Assembly (NCBI GenBank): GCA_046483505.1
Contig: JAWODB010000123.1
Span: 1-64,000 of the forward strand
Direction: 5' to 3'
From: BS750m-G62 sp046483505
Lineage (GTDB): Bacteria > Planctomycetota > Phycisphaerae > FEN-1346
Length of the DNA: 64,000 nt
Position 1 is the first letter of the stretch, and each line of letters begins with the position of its first letter. Both the position numbers and the translations under genes were made by a program. Below are positions 33,192 through 40,690 of the stretch, piece by piece. The notes under the pieces are model-generated. The model did no database searches, was not told where the DNA came from, and worked only from the letters and a program-made list of their open reading frames with translations.

Positions 33192-34679
33192 TCACCGCCC
33201 GTCGGGCACTTCCTGCGGCGGGCTGAACTCCGAGGGAACCGTGAAGTAGAACCGCGCCCCCCGGCCCAGCGTCGATTCGTAGTTGATGCTGCCGCCCCAC
33301 GACTCCACCAGCCGCTGCGCCGTGGACAGGCCGAGCCCCATCCCCGCGACGTTGCCGGTGAACTCCTCCTCCAGTTGCGAGAAGGCCGAGAAGATCTGCT
33401 CCCTCTGGGCGGCGGACACGCCGGGACCGTTGTCGCGGACCGAGACCTGGAGCCAGCGGTTCTCGACCTCCCGCACGTCCACGCCCACCTCGGCGGGCGT
33501 CTTGTCGGCGAACTTGACGGCGTTGTCGAGCAGGTTGTCGACGACGATGGCCAGGAGTTCCTCCGGCGCCCGGGCGCGGGGCAGGTCGGCCGGCAGGTCC
33601 GTCGACCACGCCACCTCGCGGTCCGGATACCGTTCCCTGATGCGGTCGCGGATGCGGCCGACGAGGTCGCCGAGCGTCACGAGTTGACCGGCCCGCTCCA
33701 GTTCGGTGGCCGTCAGCCCCGCGTACGAGAGGACCTTCTCCACGAGGTCCGAGAGTTCCTTGATCTTCGCGAGCGAGATCCGCACCGACTCGGCCACGGC
33801 GTCCGGCACGTCGCCGTACTTGCCCCGGTCGATGAGGCTGAGGTACCCGCTGGCCACGGTGATGGGCGTCTTGAGTTTGTGGCTGACGAGCGACAGGAAA
33901 TCGCGTTTCAGTTTCTCCTTTCGGCGCATCTCGCTGATGTCGCGGAAGACGAGTGCCGCGTTGTGCAGCCGCCCGCCCGGCCCGACGATGCGGGTGTACC
34001 GGCCGGCCAGGTACCGCGGCGGCCGGCGGTCTTCCTGCGCCAGTTCCACCGTCACGGCCTCCGCGGTCGACTGGCGGAGGGCGTCGAGCGACGGTTCGAC
34101 CGTAAACCCGTCGAGCACCTCGGCCAGGTTCCGGCCGGTGAGGTCCTCGTCGGTCCGTTCGAGCAGGTCCGCGGCCCGGCGGCTGACGGTCTCCACGCGC
34201 CACTGCCCGTCGGTGATGACGATGCCGTGCGAGAGGTCCTGGATGACGGCGTGGAACTTCTCGCGCTCCGCCAGCATCGACCGGTAGTACTTGACCTGGA
34301 GCAGGCTCTTGACGCGGGCCAGCAGTTCGGCCCGGTCGAACGGCTTGGAGATGAAGTCGTCGGCGCCGGCCTCCAGGCCGCGGATCCGGTCCTCGGTCTC
34401 CTTCAGGGCGGTGACCATGATGACGGGAATGACGGCGGTGGCCTCGTCGGCGCGGAGGCGGCGGCAGACCTCGAAGCCGTCGACCTTCGGCATCATGATG
34501 TCGAGGAGCACCAGATCGGGTTGCTCGGCGTCGACCTGCGCGAGCGCCTGCTCGCCGTCGTAGGCGGCCACGGTCTCGTACCCGGCCGCCTGGAGGTTCC
34601 GCTCCAGGAGTTTGACGTTGGCGGCGTAGTCGTCGACGACGAGGATCTTGCCGCCCACCTGCTCGGCTTCATCGGTCAT
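33192..34679 (-). CDS. Hybrid sensor: receiver-PAS-histidine kinase
   Basis: 495 residues, cytoplasmic. Receiver 10-125 with Asp60 (DLVLLDIMMP) and Lys112 (SKPF); PAS 138-250; HisKA with His267 (LSLVSHKLKTP); HATPase with N box DNLLDNAVKF 381-390, G1 DNGPG 416-420, G2 GMGLGLS 447-453. The receiver-first order means the kinase is itself controlled by phosphorylation, most simply by the neighbouring membrane kinase. Its start (34679) overlaps the stop region of that kinase by 11 bp, so the two are translationally coupled. Confidence 0.93.
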   Translation of the reverse strand: MTDEAEQVGGKILVVDDYAANVKLLERNLQAAGYETVAAYDGEQALAQVDAEQPDLVLLDIMMPKVDGFEVCRRLRADEATAVIPVIMVTALKETEDRIRGLEAGADDFISKPFDRAELLARVKSLLQVKYYRSMLAEREKFHAVIQDLSHGIVITDGQWRVETVSRRAADLLERTDEDLTGRNLAEVLDGFTVEPSLDALRQSTAEAVTVELAQEDRRPPRYLAGRYTRIVGPGGRLHNAALVFRDISEMRRKEKLKRDFLSLVSHKLKTPITVASGYLSLIDRGKYGDVPDAVAESVRISLAKIKELSDLVEKVLSYAGLTATELERAGQLVTLGDLVGRIRDRIRERYPDREVAWSTDLPADLPRARAPEELLAIVVDNLLDNAVKFADKTPAEVGVDVREVENRWLQVSVRDNGPGVSAAQREQIFSAFSQLEEEFTGNVAGMGLGLSTAQRLVESWGGSINYESTLGRGARFYFTVPSEFSPPQEVPDGR

Positions 34680-36303
34680 TGTGGTCCCCGTTGGGTTCGG
34701 TATCGAGAATGACGCCGGGCCGGGGCGGCGCCTCGCCGCGGCGGACCGCCTCGAGTTCGGCCTCCGTCACGAGGTCCCTGAGGAGGGTGACGGTGACGGT
34801 GGTGCCGCGGCCGAGTTCGCTTCCGACCTCGATCTGGCCGCCGTGCAGTTCCACCAGCCGCCGCGTCAGCGCCAGGCCCAGGCCGGTGCCCTCGTGCTTG
34901 CGGGTAAGGGAGGAATCCACCTGCGTAAACTCCTCGAACAGGCTGGGCAGGTCTTCCGGGGCGATGCCGGACCCCGTGTCGGTCACCTGGAGGCGGACGA
35001 CCTCCTTCTCGAGGACGGCCCGGACCGCCACCTGCCCGCCGCCCTCCGTGAACTTGATGGCGTTCGAAAGCAGATTGTAGAGGACCTGCTTCAGTTTCAT
35101 GGCGTCAGCGGTCAGTTCGAGCGGCCGGGGCGAGACCTCGGCCATCACCTCCACGCCCCGCCGCCGCGCCAGGCCGCGCGCCACGCGCAGCGTCTCGTCG
35201 ACCAGGGCGGCCAGGTCCACCGGCGCCAGCGCCAGGTCCATGGCGCCGGACTCCAGTTTGGTGAAGTCGAGGATGTCGTTGATCATCTGGAGCAGTTGGT
35301 GCCCGGCCCGATGGATGTCGTCGGCGAACTCGCGCTGCTCGTCGGTCGTCTCGCCGGCCAGGCCGTCGCGGATGGCCTCGGCGAAGCCCATGATGGCGTT
35401 GAGCGGCGTGCGGAGTTCGTGGCTCATGTTGGCCAGGAACTGCGACTTCAGGCGGCTGGTGCGGCGGAGTTCGGCGTTGGCCTGGCGGAGTTCGGCCGTC
35501 TGTTCGGCCACCTTCTCCTCCAGGCGGTCGGTGTACTCGCGCAGTTGCTGCTGGAGGCGGCGGCTCGTGGTGATGTCGCGGCAGATGATGGTGTAGCCGA
35601 TGGGGTCGCCGCCCGGCCCGGTGCGGCGCGTGGTGACGGTGCGGACGGGAAACCGCGTGCCGTCCTGTCGGAGGCGGGTGCCCTCGCCCTCGTGGCGGCC
35701 GTGCATCCGCACCTCGCGCTCCACCAGGAGGGGCACGTCGCGCGCCAGGTCCTCGGGCGGCAGGAGCCGGGACACCGTCCGGCCCAGGATCTCGTCCGGC
35801 TCGTACCCGAACATGCGCCGCGCCCCCTCGTTGAACGTCAGGATGCGCCACGTGGTATCGGTGGCGATGATGGCGTACTCGGTGGCGGAGTTCAAGACCG
35901 AATCGAGGAACTCGGTGGTCTCGGAGAGTTCGGCCGTCCGCTCGGCCACCCGCCGCTCGAGTTCCTCGTACATCTGGCGGAGGTGGTCGGCCATGTCGCG
36001 GAACGCGTCGGCGAGTTCGCCGACCTCGTCGCGGCTCCGGACGTCGATCTCGGCCTCGAGGTTCCCCCGGCCCAGTTCCTCGGCCGCCGAGGCGAGGGCG
36101 TGCAGCGGCCGGGCCAACTGGTGTCGAATGAAGATGCCCACCAGGACGAGCAGCACGGTGGCCAGGCCGCCCGCCGTCGCCGCGAACGCCCGCTCCCACG
36201 CCGTCTCGGCCGCCCGGTACAGCCAGACCGTCAGCGCCGCCACGACCAGCGCGCACGCCACGACGTAGAGGAGGAGTTTCGTGGTCAGTCGGAGGCGTCG
36301 CAT
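34669..36303 (-). CDS. Membrane sensor histidine kinase (HAMP-PAS-HisKA-HATPase)
   Basis: 544 residues. Two membrane segments at about 9-29 and 41-60, with almost no periplasmic loop between them, so sensing is probably membrane or cytoplasmic. HAMP 61-113, coiled coil 105-130, PAS 131-250 ('ATEYAIIATDTTWRILTFNEGARRMFGY'), second coiled coil 250-285, HisKA with His295 (ANMSHELRTPLNAIMGF), HATPase with 'LYNLLSNAIKFTE', DTGSGI and GTGLGLAL. The start ATG 36303 is chosen because the membrane segment begins there; its ribosome site is weak. A CGGCCCGC repeat lies 25 bp upstream. Confidence 0.93.
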   Translation of the reverse strand: MRRLRLTTKLLLYVVACALVVAALTVWLYRAAETAWERAFAATAGGLATVLLVLVGIFIRHQLARPLHALASAAEELGRGNLEAEIDVRSRDEVGELADAFRDMADHLRQMYEELERRVAERTAELSETTEFLDSVLNSATEYAIIATDTTWRILTFNEGARRMFGYEPDEILGRTVSRLLPPEDLARDVPLLVEREVRMHGRHEGEGTRLRQDGTRFPVRTVTTRRTGPGGDPIGYTIICRDITTSRRLQQQLREYTDRLEEKVAEQTAELRQANAELRRTSRLKSQFLANMSHELRTPLNAIMGFAEAIRDGLAGETTDEQREFADDIHRAGHQLLQMINDILDFTKLESGAMDLALAPVDLAALVDETLRVARGLARRRGVEVMAEVSPRPLELTADAMKLKQVLYNLLSNAIKFTEGGGQVAVRAVLEKEVVRLQVTDTGSGIAPEDLPSLFEEFTQVDSSLTRKHEGTGLGLALTRRLVELHGGQIEVGSELGRGTTVTVTLLRDLVTEAELEAVRRGEAPPRPGVILDTEPNGDHNDR

Positions 36304-36327
36304 GATGATCACGTCCCAACGGCAACA

Positions 36328-36363
36328 GCGCGCGGCCCGCGAGCGGGCCGGCGAACACAGGCG
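36328..36363. repeat. CGGCCCGC family (copy 4)
   Basis: Loop is GA instead of AA here; the rest matches the other copies. Confidence 0.75.
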
Positions 36364-36404
36364 TCCTCCCCCGATCGGGACACGGCCGACGCCCGAGGCC
36401 GGCT

Positions 36405-36896
36405 CTACGCGCCGCCCTCGCGGTCGGCGAGGCGCCGGCGGATGTACTGCTCGAACGTCGGCAGGCCGGCGTCCGTCCACCGCCGCTCGATCCGCGTCTT
36501 GATGTGGGCGTTGGCCCGGATGATGGCGTCGACGGCGTCGCGTTCGACGGGGGCGGCGGCCTCGGTCAGCATCTCGTCGTGCGAGTCGACCGTGAGGACC
36601 CAGTCGCCCGTCTCCGGCACGCGGTCGAGGCCGAGTTTCATGTGCGGGTACCGCGGGTTCCCGAGGCGGAGGCGAAGGTGCGTGCAGGCATCCGGCGGCG
36701 CCTCGCGCGGCGTGCGCTCGAAGGCGTCACCGGCGGCGAGGTCGGCCAGCGTCTTCCCTTCCGGCCACGCGAGCCGCTCGCGCACGCGGGGCGGCGGCTC
36801 CCGGTCGCCGTAGGCCTCCTCCAGGTAGATGCGGACCGCTTCCTCGACGGTTTCGCGGTCGATGTCGTTCAGGTCCGGCAACGTCTCGTCCTTCAC
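36405..36896 (-). CDS. Unknown protein, 163 residues
   Basis: I recognise no family. The protein is soluble, charged and mostly helical: 'DIDRETVEEAVRIYLEEAYGDREPP', then a middle part with 'PDACTHLRLRLGNPRYPHMKLGLDRVPETGDWVLTVDSHDEM', which looks like a short beta sheet, and a C-terminal helix 'AVDAIIRANAHIKTRIERRWTDAGLPTFEQYIRRRLADRE'. The GTG at 36896 is a guess, made because the open frame upstream runs into a palindromic repeat; its ribosome site is poor. It ends 100 bp before the kinase gene and may share its transcript. Confidence 0.65.
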   Translation of the reverse strand: MKDETLPDLNDIDRETVEEAVRIYLEEAYGDREPPPRVRERLAWPEGKTLADLAAGDAFERTPREAPPDACTHLRLRLGNPRYPHMKLGLDRVPETGDWVLTVDSHDEMLTEAAAPVERDAVDAIIRANAHIKTRIERRWTDAGLPTFEQYIRRRLADREGGA

Positions 36897-36937
36897 ATGC
36901 GTGCCGACCGAGGCGAAGGCTATAGCCCTCGCCCAAG

Positions 36938-36972
36938 GCGCGCGGCCCGCAAGCGGGCCGGCGAACACAGGC
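36938..36972. repeat. CGGCCCGC family (copy 5)
   Basis: Full match to copies 1 and 4 including the trailing GGCGAACACAGGC. Confidence 0.75.
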
Positions 36973-37079
36973 ACCCGTGCCCCCGCTCCACCCACCCGAC
37001 GCGCGGGGCGCGTCTTGCCCCGCCGCGTTCCAGACCGCACGCTTGCACGACCAGAGAGGCCGGTCGTGGCACAACCCGC

Positions 37080-37211
37080 TCAAAGAACATCCTGAAACCG
37101 GTGCAGCACGGCCAGCGCTGTCAGGAACACCACCCACACCGCGTAAGCAACGGCGGCGAGGACCATCGGCCAGCGGCGACGGCCGTCAGGTTGACTCCGC
37201 GGGCTTCTCAC
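37080..37211 (-). CDS. Small single-span membrane peptide
   Basis: 43 residues from a GTG at 37211, or 28 from an ATG at 37166; stop at 37080-37082. The sequence has a basic stretch (SQPDGRRRWP) and then one hydrophobic helix (MVLAAVAYAVWVVFLTALAVL) ending HRFQDVL, a textbook positive-inside tail-anchored layout. It overlaps the 3' end of the AI-2E permease by 26 bases and would be coupled to it. No family known to me. Confidence 0.45.
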   Translation of the reverse strand: MRSPRSQPDGRRRWPMVLAAVAYAVWVVFLTALAVLHRFQDVL

Positions 37212-38370
37212 GGGCCAGTTCATCCACCTTCGGCAGCACGAACTCCTTGGCCAGAATCTTCACGGTCGAGGCAAGCGGCACGGCGGCGATCAGGCCGAAC
37301 AGGCCGAACACCTCGTACCCGGCCAGCAGCGCCACCATCAGCGTGACCGGGTGGAGGCCGACGGCCCGGCCCTGGATGAACGGCGTCAGGACCCAGCCCT
37401 CCAGCGTCTGGACGACGATGAAGACGGCCGCGGTGCCGCCCACCGCCCACACGCTGCCCGCGTCGAACCACGCCACCAGGATCGCCGGCACCAGGCCGAC
37501 GAAGATGGGCAAGTACGGCACCACGCCGGCTACGCCCGTCGCCACGCCGATGAGGTACCAGTACGGCACGCCGACGATCGCCAGGCCCACGGCCGTCAGC
37601 ACGCCCACGACCAGGCAGACGAGGATGCGGCCGCGAAGGAAAGCGCTGACCGCCGCGTCGATCTTTCCGACCACGTCCTCGATGCGCGGCCGGTACTTGC
37701 CCGGCAGCCGCCGGTGCACGGCCTCGACGACGCGGTCGAAGTTCATCAGCAAGAAGAACAGGTAGAAGGCCGTCAGCCCCACACCGAACGCAAACCCCTG
37801 GAGGTTCCACAGGAACGCGACGACGCCGGTGCCCGCCTGCTTCAGCGTGGTGAGTGCGCCTTTGAGGAGCCCCTCCCGCGCATCCTGCGACGTGCCGATG
37901 CTGCCGAGGACGCGATCGAACCAGGTGCTCTCGCCCGTCTGGAGCCGCGCCGCCACGCCGCGCGCCCACTGGAGCGCCGCCGGGATGTAGCCGTGATCCC
38001 ACTCGCCGTTCTCGTTCAGGTCGCGGTAGCCGGGCGGCTCCTCGATTTCCGGCTCGCCGACCACCGTGACCCCGAAGTCATACAACTGGCCCACGAGCGG
38101 CGGGACGGCAAACAGGACCGCCAGCACGAAGAGCGCCAGGAGCACGAAGAAGATGAGCGTGGCCGCCACGCCGCGAGGCACACGGTGCCGCTGGGACCAT
38201 CGCATGACGGGGTTCAGCACGTACGCCAGGGCCAGGGCGACGGCCAGCGGCGAGAGGATCTCGCGAAAGAAGACGACCATGGCCACCAGGACGAGCGCCC
38301 CGACGGCGATAAGGACGTCCGTCCGGTACCGCCGCCACAGACTCGGCTCAGGCTTGGCCGCCCCGCTCAT
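37186..38370 (-). CDS. AI-2E transporter (PerM/YdiK/TqsA) family membrane protein
   Basis: 394 residues with about eight membrane segments: FREILSPLAVALALAYVLNPVM at the start and a C-terminal block with 'VPYLPIFVGLVPAILVAW', 'LTPFIQGRAVGLHPVTLMVALLAGYEVFGLFGLIAAVPLAS' that is diagnostic for the family. Members export small molecules such as AI-2 or sodium ions; the substrate here is open. Unusual is a soluble insertion at about 105-165 holding DLNENGEWDHGY (117-128), which resembles an EF-hand or dockerin calcium loop. ATG 38370 follows GGGGAGGA and lies inside the end of the upstream gene (23-bp overlap). Confidence 0.9.
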   Translation of the reverse strand: MSGAAKPEPSLWRRYRTDVLIAVGALVLVAMVVFFREILSPLAVALALAYVLNPVMRWSQRHRVPRGVAATLIFFVLLALFVLAVLFAVPPLVGQLYDFGVTVVGEPEIEEPPGYRDLNENGEWDHGYIPAALQWARGVAARLQTGESTWFDRVLGSIGTSQDAREGLLKGALTTLKQAGTGVVAFLWNLQGFAFGVGLTAFYLFFLLMNFDRVVEAVHRRLPGKYRPRIEDVVGKIDAAVSAFLRGRILVCLVVGVLTAVGLAIVGVPYWYLIGVATGVAGVVPYLPIFVGLVPAILVAWFDAGSVWAVGGTAAVFIVVQTLEGWVLTPFIQGRAVGLHPVTLMVALLAGYEVFGLFGLIAAVPLASTVKILAKEFVLPKVDELAREKPAEST

Positions 38371-38761
38371 CGTCGTCCTCCCCGGACGCCAAGTGCAGTT
38401 CGAACCCGCGGTCGAACGCCTCGTCGAAATCGAGCGCCCCGGCGAAATCGTCGCGCCGGTCTTCCTCGGTCTTGCGCAAGAGGCCGACCTCGACCATGCG
38501 GAAGACGATCTCGCCGACGTCCTCGCTGGAGCGGATGCCCCAGCCGGCGAGGACCGACCGCGCCAGCCGCCCGAACTGGCTGAGGGCAAACTCCGCCAGG
38601 CCCTCGCACAGTTCCTGGCCCGTCACGTGGCCGACGCGGCCCGACCGCTGCACCGTGTAGCCGAGCGAGTCGCTGACGAAGACGTAGGCGTCGCGGGCGT
38701 ACCGCCGGTCAGCCGCCATGATTTCGTCGAGCAGTTCTTCGGGTGATTTGCGTTCGGGCAT
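38348..38761 (-). CDS. Minf_1886-family protein
   Basis: 137 residues. Matches the pattern of the uncharacterised Minf_1886 family (TIGR04138), which is limited mostly to Planctomycetota and Verrucomicrobiota: RDAYVFVSDSLGYTV, HVTGQELCEGLAEFALSQFGRLARSVLAGWGI, EDVGEIVFRMVEVGLLRKTEED and a closing DFDEAF. Function unknown. The acidic tail (EDDDER) is variable in the family. It overlaps the permease gene, so the pair is coupled. Confidence 0.85.
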   Translation of the reverse strand: MPERKSPEELLDEIMAADRRYARDAYVFVSDSLGYTVQRSGRVGHVTGQELCEGLAEFALSQFGRLARSVLAGWGIRSSEDVGEIVFRMVEVGLLRKTEEDRRDDFAGALDFDEAFDRGFELHLASGEDDDERGGQA

Positions 38762-38799
38762 GAGTGCGACTCGTTATATACTACGCATCTTGAATAAGA

Positions 38800-38980
38800 G
38801 GATGTCATTCTGAGGGCCGCTTGCGGCCCGAAGAATCTCGCCGTGGTCGTTACCGCCTTGGTCTTCGCACCCTGGCACGGGTGCGGCTCGTACCGTGGCC
38901 GGCGGCGAGATGCTTCGCTTCGCTCAGCATGACAGCATCTCCGCCGTGCAGCGGCGGCCCGGGAGGACCGCCGCGCGGAA
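38800..38980. repeat. Composite intergenic repeat (TCATGCTGAGCGAAGCGAAGCATCT type)
   Basis: Minus strand contains TGTCATGCTGAGCGAAGCGA, then AGCATCTCGCCGCC, and 60 bases further on GAAGAATGTCATTCTG-like parts of the same theme, with an embedded GGGCCGCTTGCGGCCC palindrome, and finally a GCGGCGG hairpin at 38945-38977. Similar sequences are found between genes of many unrelated bacteria and are often mistaken for coding (CHAERSEAS peptides). Confidence 0.7.
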
Positions 38981-38986
38981 ATCCGT

Positions 38987-40648
38987 TCACTCCTCCGCCG
39001 CCGCGTGGTCGGCCTGGAGAGCCTTGGTCTCCTCGATGACCGCGTCAATGGCGTCCTGTTCGACGCGTTCGGCAATGCGCTCGAACTCGGCGATGGGCCG
39101 GTCCTCGATGCGTTCGGCCAGGTTCGTGAAGTCCGGCGCCTCGGCGCCCAGGAGGCGGGCCACCTTCTCGGGATACCGCGGCACCACGGGCCCGAGGTAC
39201 GCCGCCAGCAGCCGGACGCCGTTCAGAACGGCCGTCAGCGCCGTGCGGGCGGCCTCCGGCTGGGTCTTGACCGTCTCCCACGGCCGCGTCTCTTCCATGA
39301 ACTGGTTGAGGCGGTCGGCCTGGGCGGTGACGGCGCGGACGGCGGCGGCGTACTGACACCCCTCGTAGGCCCGGCCGACCTCGTCGGCGGCGGCCTCGAT
39401 CTCGGCGAGCATCGTCCGGCCGGCCTCGTCGAGCCGGCCCAGGCGGTTGTCGAGCCGCTTCGCCAGGAGGCCCGCGCTGCGGCTGGGCAGGTTCGCGAAG
39501 TTGCCCACCAGGTCCTTGTTCACGCGGGCGACGAAGTCCTGCAGCGAGAGGTCGATGTCCTCGGTCCCCGGCCCGAGTTTGCACGCGTAGTAATAGCGCA
39601 GGTACTGCGGATCCAGGTGCTTGAGATACGTACTGGCGTTGATGAAGGTGCCGCGGCTCTTGCTCATCTTGAAGCCGTCCACGGTCAGGAACCCGTGGAC
39701 CCAGATGCGGCTGGGCATGCGGAACCCCGCCCCCGCCAGCATGGCCGGCCAGTACAGGGCGTGGAAGTACAGGATGTCCTTGCCGATGAAGTGGTACAGT
39801 TCGGCGTCGTCGGACACCCAGTAGTCGTCGAGGCTGCGGCCCTCGCGCTTGCACCAGTCCTCGGTGCTGGCGATGTAGCCGATGGGTGCGTCGAACCAAA
39901 CGTAGAAATACTTATCCTCCGTGCCGGGGATGCGAAATCCCCAGTACGGCGCGTCGCGCGTAAAGTCCCAGTCGCGCAGGCCCTCGTCGAACCACTCCTG
40001 GAGTTTCGCGACCACGTGGGGATGCAGATGCTCCGGGCCGACCCACTCGCGCAGCATCTCCTCGTAGGCGGTCACGAGGAAGAAGTAGTGGTCGGACTCG
40101 CGCCAGGCCGCCGGCTCTCCGCATTGGGCGCACCGGGGATCGACCATGTCGGCCGGCCCGTAGGCCGAGCCGCAGGCCTCGCAATTATCCCCGTACTGGT
40201 CCTCGGCGCCGCACCGCGGGCAGGTGCCGCGGATGTACCGGTCCGGCAGAAACATGCCGCAGTGCTCGCAGTACGCCTGGCGGACGGTCCGGGTCTCGAC
40301 GTGTCCCTTCTCGCGCAGCCGCTCGAAGAACGTCTCGGTCAGGACGCGGTTCTCCTCGGCGTTCGTGGTGTAGAAGTTGTCGAAGCCGACGTCGAACGCG
40401 TCGAAGTCGCGGACATACTGGGCGTGAAAGCGCTCGATGATCGTCTCCGGCGTGACACCCTCCTTCTGGGCCTTCAGCATAATGGGCGTGCCGTGGCTGT
40501 CGATGGCGCACATGTACCGGCAGTCGCGGCCGCAGGCCTTGTGGTAGCGGGCCCAGATGTCGGCCTGAACGTACTCGACGAGGTGACCGATGTGGGCCGG
40601 CCCGTGTGCGTACGGGAGGGCGGCGGTAATCAGGATGTGCCTGCTCAT
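38987..40648 (-). CDS. metG: Methionyl-tRNA synthetase
   Basis: 553 residues. Class I signature HIGH at 19-22 and KMSKS at 327-331. The connective zinc domain has four Cys pairs: 127/130, 143/146, 156/159 and 173/176, i.e. the two-knuckle MetG1 type found in E. coli. An anticodon-binding helical domain follows, with 'NLPSRSAGLLAKRLDN' and the conserved WETVKTQPE. The protein stops at about 553, so the C-terminal tRNA-binding EMAP-like domain found in many bacterial enzymes is missing. It follows ricT by 42 bp and probably shares its promoter. Confidence 0.96.
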   Translation of the reverse strand: MSRHILITAALPYAHGPAHIGHLVEYVQADIWARYHKACGRDCRYMCAIDSHGTPIMLKAQKEGVTPETIIERFHAQYVRDFDAFDVGFDNFYTTNAEENRVLTETFFERLREKGHVETRTVRQAYCEHCGMFLPDRYIRGTCPRCGAEDQYGDNCEACGSAYGPADMVDPRCAQCGEPAAWRESDHYFFLVTAYEEMLREWVGPEHLHPHVVAKLQEWFDEGLRDWDFTRDAPYWGFRIPGTEDKYFYVWFDAPIGYIASTEDWCKREGRSLDDYWVSDDAELYHFIGKDILYFHALYWPAMLAGAGFRMPSRIWVHGFLTVDGFKMSKSRGTFINASTYLKHLDPQYLRYYYACKLGPGTEDIDLSLQDFVARVNKDLVGNFANLPSRSAGLLAKRLDNRLGRLDEAGRTMLAEIEAAADEVGRAYEGCQYAAAVRAVTAQADRLNQFMEETRPWETVKTQPEAARTALTAVLNGVRLLAAYLGPVVPRYPEKVARLLGAEAPDFTNLAERIEDRPIAEFERIAERVEQDAIDAVIEETKALQADHAAAEE

Positions 40649-40690
40649 GTGGTTTCCCCGCCGAGATGTGCAGCCGATGGTCCGGCCCCG

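Noticed and set aside
38800..38980. Short protein with CHAERSEAS and FFGPQAALRMT
   Set aside because: Known intergenic repeat translated by chance; no start site and no conservation as protein.
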